Source of the DNA: Sphingobium sp.
Lineage (GTDB): Bacteria > Pseudomonadota > Alphaproteobacteria > Sphingomonadales > Sphingomonadaceae
DNA: 31,114 nucleotides
Assembly (NCBI GenBank): GCA_017745115.1
Contig: JAGIAA010000034.1
Coordinates: 1 to 31,114 of the forward strand
Direction: 5' to 3'
In this document: piece by piece, positions 1 to 7,469 of the stretch
Layout of the letters: every line of letters starts with the position of its first letter
Position numbering within the stretch: the first letter of the stretch is position 1
Notes under the pieces: model-generated
The model's database searches: none
Told to the model about the DNA's origin: nothing
Seen by the model: only the letters and a program-made list of their open reading frames with translations
Position numbers and translations under genes: made by a program

Positions 1-106
1 TCATCACGGCATGGGCTTCGAGCAGGCGGGCCTGGCCCGCACCCCCTATTTCCTTGAGGACGATATGGCGCGCATAGCGCTCGAGCTGGGCATCGGTCAG
101 GGCCAT
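1..106 (-). CDS. MoeB/ThiF/HesA-family adenylyltransferase, N-terminal fragment
   Basis: The gene is cut by the left window edge; only the first 35 codons are present, read leftward from the ATG at 106. The peptide begins MALTDAQLERYARHIVLKEI and continues GGAGQARLLEAHAVM. The pattern LxRYxRHIxLxEIGGxGQxxL is typical of the start of E1-like enzymes (MoeB, ThiF, HesA), which adenylate the C-terminal glycine of a sulfur-carrier protein for molybdopterin or thiamine synthesis. The ATP-binding GxGGLG loop and the zinc-binding cysteines would lie outside the window, so MoeB, ThiF and HesA cannot be told apart. Family assignment is strong; exact function is open. Confidence 0.8.
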   Translation of the reverse strand, partial: MALTDAQLERYARHIVLKEIGGAGQARLLEAHAVM

Positions 107-167
107 GACCGCCTCATTAGACGATCCCGCGCCACGGCTCCAGCCGTGAGGGGGCCGCAAATGCGAT

Positions 168-197
168 GAGGGCGCCGGTCGTTGGACCGGCGCCCTC
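168..197 (-). terminator. Hairpin downstream of the OmpA-like gene
   Basis: A perfect 13-bp inverted repeat (arms 168-180 and 185-197, loop GTTG) lies just beyond the stop of the OmpA-like gene at 236 and before the moeB-like start at 106. Only a weak U-run follows on the minus strand. A smaller 7-bp hairpin (132-138 / 142-148) follows. Together they probably end the OmpA transcript. Confidence 0.6.
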
Positions 198-235
198 TCG
201 CTTGAAGTGACCGTCCGGGGACGGCCGGCAACCCC

Positions 236-1318
<1,083 letters not shown>

Positions 1319-1421
1319 TGGAAACCCCTTCTTATTGACACAACCCGACCTTCTGTCGGCGCATGCGGTGCCGTCATAATAGCCACCTAAAAGGCGCCCA
1401 TGTGGGTCTGGTCGGCCATGC

Positions 1422-1447
1422 AACTCCTGCAAGGCGCCTTCGGTTCC
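1422..1447 (-). promoter_or_regulatory. Possible EcfG promoter of the OmpA-like gene (one mismatch)
   Basis: On the minus strand GGAAC (1447-1443) is followed after 17 nt by AGTT (1425-1422), one base off the CGTT consensus. A sigma-70-like TATTAT lies nearer the gene (about 1380-1375), so the gene may have both a housekeeping and a stress promoter. A second GGAAC at 1458-1454 has no matching -10. Confidence 0.35.
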
Positions 1448-1526
1448 CGAAGAGTTCCCGTTTCCGACTTTTCTTTGTTTTTCGGTCCGGATCAGTTGCT
1501 TTTCAGCACAATGCAGCGCGTGATTT

Positions 1527-3041
1527 TCATCTGTTGGAGACGAGAATTTCCACGCGCAGTCCGTCTTCTTCCCAATGATGCGTCACGGCGCCCAGCTGGC
1601 GCGCGGTAGCGGCCATCAGCTTGCTGCCGAAGCCGTCTCCCGCAACGGCGCTGTCGACCGGTGGTCCGCCAAGTTCCTTCCAGCTGAGGGCCAGCCCGTC
1701 TGGACCCGTGCGCGAGCCAATGACGATGCGTCCATCCGCCTCCGAAAGGCCGCCATGCTTCACGGCATTGGTGGCGAGCTCATAAAGAAGGAGTGCAAGG
1801 GGTGTGACCAGATCGTCCGGCAGGTCGGTATCGTCGCCGCTGATGGTGATGCGCTCGGTCTGGTCGGATGCCCAGAACGGCTCGAGAATCACATTGATGA
1901 GGGCGTGCAAGGCATGTTTCGAATCCTCTACGTGCGCGCCGCCGGACATCGTCAGCGAATGCGCGCGCGACAGGGTCGTCAACCTGCTGACGACGGATTG
2001 CGCCAGATCGGCCGCCGTTTCCGCGTTTCGGGCGCTCAGCTGGACGATGCTTGCGGCCAGCGCGAAGAGATTCTTCACGCGATGATCCATTTCGCGCAAC
2101 AGGAGCGCCTGCCGGTCCGCTGCCCGCCGCCGCTCGGTCACGTCGCGCGCGATCTTGGAGGCGCCGATCACGACGCCTGCCCGGTCCTTGAGCGGTGAAA
2201 CCGTCAGCGACACATGGATGGCCTCGCCGCCCTTGCGCAGGCGGATGGTCTCGAAGGATTCGACACGCTCCCCCGCCCCGATCCGGGCGAGAATGCGCGC
2301 CTCCTCTTCCAGGCGATCGGGGGGAAAGAGCACCGTCACATTGCGGCCGATCATTTCCTCCGCCGCGTAGCCGAACAGCCGCTCCGCTGCCTGGTTCCAG
2401 CTGGTGATCGTGCCGTCGAGCGTCTTCGAGATGATCGGATCCTCGGAAGAGTCGACGATGGCGGCCAGCTGCCGTGCCGTGCTTTCGCCGATTTCCCGCT
2501 CGATCGCGAATCCGAGCTGTCGCGCAATGGTGAGTGCCAGCTCGCGTTCCCGGTCGGTGAACAGGCGGGGCATGTCGTAATAGACCATGAACTTGCCGGC
2601 GAGCGCGCCATTCACCGTGATGGGGATGAATGCGAGCCCGCAGATGTTCTCGCGCGCCACGGTTTGCTTGATTTCGTCGGACTCCGCCGAGAGCATGATG
2701 TCTTCGATGCAGATCGGCTGGGCATCGCGTTCGTCGGGTCGCAAGGGCGAATGGCCCTCGACCGCGATGCGGTAGGCGGCGGAAAGGCCGCGCCAGGCAG
2801 CGAAGCGCATGACGCCGGCCGCGTCGGCCCGCAAGATCGAGGCCCGCGCGCAACCGAGGCCTTCGCAAATCGTATCGAGCGCCGCTTCGTAGATTTGGCT
2901 CACGCTGCGCGCGCGATAGAGTGCGTCGGTATAACGGAAGAGCAAGCTGCTTGGATTGGCCGACCACGTCTCGGGCAGGGCCTTCGAACCCGCCTGATGA
3001 TCCAACAGTCCCGAATCGGACGATGCCCGCACTCGCTTCAT
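1527..3041 (-). CDS. Soluble GAF-PAS HWE-family sensor histidine kinase
   Basis: A 504-residue kinase. The start ATG at 3041 has GGAG at 5-nt spacing and matches where homology begins, although the frame is open to 3083. Order: GAF domain (about 40-185), PAS domain (about 188-303, with SSEDPIISKTLDGTITSWN), then an HWE kinase core with phosphoacceptor H320 in REMDHRVKN, an N box YELATNAVKHG, and the W-x-E signature as SWKELGGP. No membrane segment is visible, so it senses a cytoplasmic signal. HWE kinases are the typical phosphodonors of PhyR in sphingomonads, so a role feeding the nearby PhyR is likely but inferred. No convincing promoter was found; the GGAAC at 3072-3068 is too close to the start. 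The 291 bases between this start and the topoisomerase gene show no gene or clear structure. Confidence 0.9.
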   Translation of the reverse strand: MKRVRASSDSGLLDHQAGSKALPETWSANPSSLLFRYTDALYRARSVSQIYEAALDTICEGLGCARASILRADAAGVMRFAAWRGLSAAYRIAVEGHSPLRPDERDAQPICIEDIMLSAESDEIKQTVARENICGLAFIPITVNGALAGKFMVYYDMPRLFTDRERELALTIARQLGFAIEREIGESTARQLAAIVDSSEDPIISKTLDGTITSWNQAAERLFGYAAEEMIGRNVTVLFPPDRLEEEARILARIGAGERVESFETIRLRKGGEAIHVSLTVSPLKDRAGVVIGASKIARDVTERRRAADRQALLLREMDHRVKNLFALAASIVQLSARNAETAADLAQSVVSRLTTLSRAHSLTMSGGAHVEDSKHALHALINVILEPFWASDQTERITISGDDTDLPDDLVTPLALLLYELATNAVKHGGLSEADGRIVIGSRTGPDGLALSWKELGGPPVDSAVAGDGFGSKLMAATARQLGAVTHHWEEDGLRVEILVSNR

Positions 3042-3332
3042 GGCATCTCCGTCTGGCAAGAGCGATCGGTTCCGAATCCGCACAATCCGGAACTCGAATG
3101 CATCTTACGCGCAGGCGCGCGTTTCATGCGTGCAAAAGTGACGTTACGGCCCAAGAACGGGACCAGCCGCATGGAACGAGCGACCGACACCGTTCCCGGC
3201 CATCCCCTCTCGGACATGCCAGACAGTTTTCCCACCGTTCAAGGTCACGAATGCACGTGCTTCGTCACCCTTCCTCCATCGGAAACACATGCGTTCACGC
3301 GGCGATTGGTTCCCCGCCCGACCGCGCCATCG

Positions 3333-4454
3333 TCAATTTTTCTCATCCTCGAGGAAAGCGATCAGGCCGCGCTCGTACCGGCTTAGCCATTTCGTCCGCC
3401 GGGGCAGGGGAAGCAGCGCTTCGATCGCGTCCCCCTCGGCCTTTGCGAGTGAGACCAGATCGGGGTGGACATAGGACTTCCGCACGATGGCTGGCGTGTT
3501 GCAGAGTTCGCTCGCGACGAAGTCCAGCATGGGCCGCAATCGTGCATGCTCGTGCGTGGCGAGCCATTCGAACGCCAGCGCGCTCGCGCGCCAGGTCCGG
3601 AAATGCTTCGCGGTGAAATCGCCGCTCTCGCCCTGGCTCCCCATCGTTTCGCGGATATAGGCGTTGACGTCGCTCGAGCCGATCGCCCCGATCGCGCCAT
3701 CGTCATCGACATATTGAAAGAGATGTTGTCCGGGCAGATCCTGCATCTGCTTGACGAAGCGCACCAGTCCACGGTCGCTGACCTTGAGCGTGCAGAGCTT
3801 GCCGGACTTCGCCTTGAAGCGGAGCATGAGCTTGCCGTGATCGAGCTTGGCATGACGCATCCGCAGCGTCGTCGCGCCGAAGCTGCCGTTCGCGCGGACA
3901 TAGGCCTCGTTGCCGACGCGGATGCGGCCGGTGTCGAGCAGCCGCACGACAGAGGCGAGAGCCCGCTCACGGGACAGGCTTCGCTTCGCCAGGTCGTGCG
4001 CTACGCGCTCCCGGAGCCGCGGCAGCGCCCGTCCGAAAGCCGCACAGCGCCCGAACTTGCCGGCGTCGCGGCTGGCGATGAAATCGGGATGATAGCGATA
4101 TTGCTTGCGGCCGCGGGCATCGATCCCCGTCGCGAGGATGTGCGCGTCGGGGTCGGGTGCGAACCAGGCCGCTTCATAGGCGGGCGGCAGGCCAATATGG
4201 TTGAGCCGGTCGATCTCGTCCCGATCGACGATCCGCGCGCCGTCGGCGTCGAAATAGGCCCAGTGCCCGCGCACGAGACGACGGCCGATGCCGGCACTCT
4301 GTTCGTCGACAAAAACAATCCGCCGGTCTGGAACCGTCTTCGCCGACGCGCGTTCTCCCTCTCGTCTGGCACCCGCGACCCGTCCAGATGTTGAGGAGGC
4401 CGAACGCGATGTGCGTCCGGCCTCCTCATTCTTTTGCACCATTTGCAGGTCCAT
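3333..4454 (-). CDS. DNA topoisomerase IB (poxvirus-like)
   Basis: A 373-residue type IB topoisomerase, which relaxes supercoils by nicking one strand through a 3'-phosphotyrosine. Visible catalytic residues are R179 in RVGNE, K214/K216 in LRFKAKSGK, the KHFRTW motif (R286) and nucleophile Y328 in RKSYVHP. The N-terminal domain (about 45-140) has the family pattern GLPPAYEAAWFAPDPDAHI. The first 45 residues are low-complexity and basic and may be a tail, or the true start may be further in. It is the third gene of a tight operon: its ATG is 2 nt after the stop of the small upstream gene, which follows hemerythrin by 8 nt. That links it to the stress-type promoter at 5315-5340. Bacterial copies of this enzyme are scattered and are not the main relaxing enzyme of the cell. 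Confidence 0.93.
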   Translation of the reverse strand: MDLQMVQKNEEAGRTSRSASSTSGRVAGARREGERASAKTVPDRRIVFVDEQSAGIGRRLVRGHWAYFDADGARIVDRDEIDRLNHIGLPPAYEAAWFAPDPDAHILATGIDARGRKQYRYHPDFIASRDAGKFGRCAAFGRALPRLRERVAHDLAKRSLSRERALASVVRLLDTGRIRVGNEAYVRANGSFGATTLRMRHAKLDHGKLMLRFKAKSGKLCTLKVSDRGLVRFVKQMQDLPGQHLFQYVDDDGAIGAIGSSDVNAYIRETMGSQGESGDFTAKHFRTWRASALAFEWLATHEHARLRPMLDFVASELCNTPAIVRKSYVHPDLVSLAKAEGDAIEALLPLPRRTKWLSRYERGLIAFLEDEKN

Positions 4455-4456
4455 GT

Positions 4457-4759
4457 TCAGCTTGTTGCCTTGATATTGATGGCAGCGGCCAACGGGTTCG
4501 CGCCATGGGCGTCCTCATGACCGTCGATCGCCGCCGTGATCATCGCGCGCCAGACGTCGACGTCGCCGGCCTCCGCCATGTTGGCATCCGGCTCGCGCAT
4601 GGTCCGCAGGATAGCGACGGCATCGGCGATGCGGTCCTTCCACTCCATGTCGACCGAGGTGCCGGCATGCGCTTCGAGGCCAGCGGCGTTGCCGCTGAGC
4701 TGCCGCCCAGCCAGCACCCGTGCGATGCGCTCGACGACGGCTGTTTCGGAGACGGGCAT
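4457..4759 (-). CDS. Small protein of unknown function in hemerythrin-topoisomerase operon
   Basis: A 100-residue acidic, mostly helical protein with no membrane segment or signal peptide. I chose the ATG at 4759 (MPVSETAVVERIARVLAGRQ) because it lies 8 nt after the hemerythrin stop and the upstream part of the frame overlaps hemerythrin codons. The body contains AVAILRTMREPDANMAEAGD and a Trp followed by a helical end. It resembles small conserved proteins of sphingomonads that I cannot assign to a named function. Its place between hemerythrin and topoisomerase IB, with gaps of 8 and 2 nt, shows that it is co-expressed with both. Confidence 0.75.
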   Translation of the reverse strand: MPVSETAVVERIARVLAGRQLSGNAAGLEAHAGTSVDMEWKDRIADAVAILRTMREPDANMAEAGDVDVWRAMITAAIDGHEDAHGANPLAAAINIKATS

Positions 4760-4767
4760 GGCGCGCC

Positions 4768-5280
4768 TCAGACCTCGACGAGTTGGACGACGCTTGTCTT
4801 GGCAGCAGGAAGGCCGCCGGCCTTCGCCTGGCTGAGCAGATCCTGCTTGCGCGTCCACATCGCTTCGCCGAGTGCGACGAGGTCGACATCGGTTTTGCGG
4901 CATTGCGCGAACATGCCTTCGGTAGGAGCTTCTTCCTCCTTCACGTGATGCTTGATCTCTTCGGACAGCACATGGACCTTGGCGTCATAGAAATCATCTT
5001 CCGGTCCGCCCGCCTCGATGTCGTTGATGAGCACCTTGGCGCCGTCATGTTCGACATAGGCCTCATCGAGCGTGTCGTCCTCGATCTTGCCGCGGAAGGC
5101 CGGATAGAAGATCTCTTCCTCGATCATCGTGTGAACCTTGAGCTCAGTGCATATTTCGTGCGCAAGCGCTTGCTTCCGGACTTCCGCCCGAGCCTTTTCG
5201 AACATCTCGAAAAGCTCTTCGACCTTGCGGTGATCGTCCTTGAGAAGTGCGATTGCGTCGGTGGGTTTCTTGCTTGCCAT
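4768..5280 (-). CDS. Hemerythrin (HHE) domain protein
   Basis: A 170-residue four-helix-bundle protein. The ATG at 5280 follows a strong GAGGAGG site. The frame is open to 5316 but that part covers the promoter. Likely diiron ligands are H17 (KDDHRKVEE), H50 and E54 (HTMIEEEIFYPAF), H78, and the HH pair 111-112 with nearby glutamates (HHVKEEEAP). Family members bind O2, NO or iron and protect against redox stress; the precise ligand cannot be read from sequence. It is the first gene of an operon with the 100-residue protein and topoisomerase IB, about 28 nt downstream of an EcfG-like start. Confidence 0.9.
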   Translation of the reverse strand: MASKKPTDAIALLKDDHRKVEELFEMFEKARAEVRKQALAHEICTELKVHTMIEEEIFYPAFRGKIEDDTLDEAYVEHDGAKVLINDIEAGGPEDDFYDAKVHVLSEEIKHHVKEEEAPTEGMFAQCRKTDVDLVALGEAMWTRKQDLLSQAKAGGLPAAKTSVVQLVEV

Positions 5281-5314
5281 GGCTGGGGGCCTCCTCGGTT
5301 TGTGGCTCAACTCC

Positions 5315-5340
5315 AACCGGCGAGACCGATCATTGGTTCC
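5315..5340 (-). promoter_or_regulatory. EcfG-like promoter of hemerythrin-topoisomerase operon
   Basis: Minus-strand GGAAC (5340-5336) and GGTT (5318-5315) are separated by 17 nt. This is one base off CGTT (or CGGT at 16 nt). The predicted start near 5308 leaves a short leader containing the GAGGAGG site of the hemerythrin gene. Confidence 0.6.
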
Positions 5341-5361
5341 GTTGCCTTACGTTGATCGAGA

Positions 5362-5787
5362 TCACTCGACGGCCGTGCCTGAACGCCGCGATTGCAGCCT
5401 TTTGACGGCCTCCTCGGATGGGGCGCGATTCGGACCTGGGCCCTCGTCCTGTTCCAGCCGCTCGCGGATTCGCTCGATCTCCACATCGGTCAGATGTTCG
5501 ATCCCGATGAAGTCCTGTCGCGCGGTCTCGACCGCCCGCAACAACTCGTCGAGCTTGGCCTGCATGGCGGCGGCATCGCGGTTCTGGGTGTTCTGGACCA
5601 GGAAAACCATCAGGAAGGTGACTATGGTCGTGCCGGTGTTGATGACGAGCTGCCAGACTTCGGAGAAGCCGAACATCGGCCCGGTCAGCGCCCAGACGAT
5701 GACCAGCGCCAGTGCAATAATGAAAGTCAGGGGCCTGCCGGATTGCCCGGCAATGGCCCCTGCAATTTGCGTGAAATATTTGTTCAC
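5362..5787 (-). CDS. Low-affinity iron permease family membrane protein
   Basis: A 141-residue protein starting at a GTG (5787; MNKYFTQIAGAIAG). Two hydrophobic segments (about 20-40 and 48-70) are joined by a short loop carrying GPMFGFSEVWQLVINTGTTI. They are followed by VQNTQNRDAAAMQAKLDELL, a signature of the small family annotated as low-affinity iron permease (PF04120). The C-terminal half is charged, coiled and cytoplasmic. The family name is inherited and iron transport has not been shown for most members. The gene follows the 62-residue membrane peptide by 15 nt and shares its EcfG promoter. Its weak ribosome site suggests translational coupling. Confidence 0.88.
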   Translation of the reverse strand: MNKYFTQIAGAIAGQSGRPLTFIIALALVIVWALTGPMFGFSEVWQLVINTGTTIVTFLMVFLVQNTQNRDAAAMQAKLDELLRAVETARQDFIGIEHLTDVEIERIRERLEQDEGPGPNRAPSEEAVKRLQSRRSGTAVE

Positions 5788-5802
5788 TCGGGGCTAGTCG
5801 CG

Positions 5803-5991
5803 TCAGCCTACCCGGACGTTGTTGAGCGAACCGAGGATGCCGAACGCCTGGAGCAGCCAGAGCACCACGATGATCACGACGACTGCGTTCAATATGCCGC
5901 GAATCTTCGAGTCCATCGGAATGTAGGTGTTGACGAGCCAGAGCAGCAACCCGACCACGATCAGGACGATGATGATAGTAAGAAGGGGCAT
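5803..5991 (-). CDS. Thivi_2564-type small membrane protein
   Basis: A 62-residue protein with two membrane spans (about 3-22 and 34-54) around the hinge NTYIPMDSKIRGILNAVV, the pattern of proteins named Thivi_2564 family. Function is unknown; similar two-span peptides are common in stress-induced membrane sets. AAAGG sits 7 nt before the ATG at 5991. A perfect EcfG promoter lies about 60 nt upstream, making this the first gene of a two-gene stress operon with the iron-permease-like protein. Confidence 0.85.
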   Translation of the reverse strand: MPLLTIIIVLIVVGLLLWLVNTYIPMDSKIRGILNAVVVIIVVLWLLQAFGILGSLNNVRVG

Positions 5992-6052
5992 GTTTTGGCC
6001 TTTCGATCCTCTGGTTCAGGGCTGGGACGCTTGTTGTTCGTCCCTTGGATCA

Positions 6053-6078
6053 AACGGTCGGTCGACCACACGGGTTCC
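6053..6078 (-). promoter_or_regulatory. EcfG promoter (perfect) of the Thivi_2564-iron permease operon
   Basis: Minus-strand GGAAC (6078-6074), 17-nt spacer, CGTT (6056-6053). It lies in the short gap between the stop of the GH130 gene (6090) and the start at 5991, so the small operon is transcribed independently of the glycosyl genes. Confidence 0.8.
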
Positions 6079-6089
6079 CGCCGGACTCG

Positions 6090-7469
6090 TCAGCTCATGC
6101 GGCCGAGGAGGTCCGGCAAATCGGCAAAGGCGAAGGTGATCGAGCTGTCGGCCAGGGCGTAGGGCAGGAACAAGGTGGAGCCGAGGCGCAGCCCGCCGCA
6201 GGTATAGACGACGTTGGGCACATAGCCCTCGCGCTCATGGTCCGCGGCGGTCAGCAGCGGCTCGGCGGTACGGGCGAGCACCTTGGACGGGTCCTTCTTG
6301 TCGAGCAAAGCCGCGCCCAGCGCATATTTGCGCATCGGCCCGACACCATGGGTGAGGAGGAGCCAGCCTTCGTCCAGCTCGATGGGGGCGCCGCAATTGC
6401 CGATCTGGATGAATTCCCATGGAAAGGCCGGCTCCATGATCTTGACGCCGCCCGACCATTCGGTGAGCTGGTCGGAGGTCAGCAGGTAGAGATTCTTGCC
6501 GTCCTGCCGACCGATCATGAGATAGCAGCCGCCGATCTTGCGGGGGAAAAGTCCCATGCCCTTGTTCACCGCGGCTGAGCCGGCCAGCGGCGTGAGCGCG
6601 AAGCTGCGAAAGTCCTTGGTGCGGATCATCTCCGAGCGGATGGCCTGGCCGCTATAGGCGGTATAGGTACCGAGCCATTCCACTTCGCCGTCATCATGCT
6701 CGAAGCGCGTGAGCCGGAGATCCTCGAGGCCGTTGGATTGCGCGGGCGTCACCGGGAAGATGACGGTGCCGGAGAGCGTGCTGTCGGGGTCGCGCTCGAC
6801 GATGACCGTGCCATCGGGATCTCTCGTCCAGGAGCTTTGCGCGATTGCCGATGTGGCGATACGCGGCTCTGCCACCAGCTCGAGCTTGCCGTCCTCGCTC
6901 ACCAGGCCTTCGCGAAAAGCGATGGAGCTGACATGGCCTTCGCCAACGGCTCGCAGCGACAGGACGAAGCGGACGGTCTTTCCGTCGAGGCCGGATTGGT
7001 CCGGATGCGGCACGATCGATGGGTTCATGAGCGCCGCCGCCGCGAAACTATATTCGTGACAGAAATAGGCGCCGATCAACAGACGGCGTTCTGCCTCTAG
7101 CCGCTCAGGGTCCATTCGCATCGACTGGACCACTTCGCGGCAGCGCGTTTCGAAGACGCGCTTGATCTGCCAGTGACGCTGGTCGAAATCGTGGAACACT
7201 TCTTCCAAGGCCCGTTCCACTGCTTCTGGGCTCATGTCCAATATGTCTTGGACCAGCTTGCTGGAGCGTCCGGAGGCAAGGCCGGACGCCTGCCAGGACA
7301 GGTGAAAGGGCCGCACGACCACGCGGCCGGGATCGGCCTTCAGATGCTGGTCGACACGGCGAAAGATGGGCTCGGCTGTCCGTCCCTCGTCGATGAGGCC
7401 TTGATTGCGCTCGGCCGCCTCTGCCCGGGCGAGCGCGTCCGCGCCCGGGCGCTTAGCGGATAAAGGCAA
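6090..7469 (-). CDS. GH130-family glycoside phosphorylase-like protein
   Basis: A 459-residue protein starting at TTG 7469, with GGAG about 10 nt upstream; it overlaps the end of the glycosyltransferase gene by 17 nt. A helical N-terminal part (1-130) precedes a five-bladed propeller. The segment IGNCGAPIELDEGWLLLTHGVG followed by YALGAALLDKKDPSKVLAR (about 352-400) is the hallmark of GH130, whose members phosphorolyse or build beta-mannosides from mannose-1-phosphate. Substrate cannot be read from the sequence; beta-1,2-mannoside is a reasonable guess because several long GH130 members act on it. The overlap with the GT4 gene implies coupled translation and a shared pathway, probably a storage or stress-protective mannose polymer. 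Confidence 0.82.
   Translation of the reverse strand: MPLSAKRPGADALARAEAAERNQGLIDEGRTAEPIFRRVDQHLKADPGRVVVRPFHLSWQASGLASGRSSKLVQDILDMSPEAVERALEEVFHDFDQRHWQIKRVFETRCREVVQSMRMDPERLEAERRLLIGAYFCHEYSFAAAALMNPSIVPHPDQSGLDGKTVRFVLSLRAVGEGHVSSIAFREGLVSEDGKLELVAEPRIATSAIAQSSWTRDPDGTVIVERDPDSTLSGTVIFPVTPAQSNGLEDLRLTRFEHDDGEVEWLGTYTAYSGQAIRSEMIRTKDFRSFALTPLAGSAAVNKGMGLFPRKIGGCYLMIGRQDGKNLYLLTSDQLTEWSGGVKIMEPAFPWEFIQIGNCGAPIELDEGWLLLTHGVGPMRKYALGAALLDKKDPSKVLARTAEPLLTAADHEREGYVPNVVYTCGGLRLGSTLFLPYALADSSITFAFADLPDLLGRMS

Noticed and set aside
3170..3196. GGAAC and CGTT on both strands in the gap upstream of the HWE kinase.
   Set aside because: The spacing is only 13 nt, too short for an EcfG promoter.
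3038..3235. Open frame of 65 codons on the minus strand upstream of the HWE kinase.
   Set aside because: It overlaps the kinase start, has no ribosome site and shows no recognisable protein pattern.
4330..4354. Perfect GGAAC-N16-CGTT on the plus strand inside the topoisomerase gene.
   Set aside because: It points antisense into the operon with no gene or RNA structure downstream. One stray match fits the chance expectation of about 0.5, so it is not called a promoter.
7194..7217. GGAAC-N15-CGTT on the plus strand within the GH130 gene.
   Set aside because: Spacing of 15 nt, intragenic and antisense.
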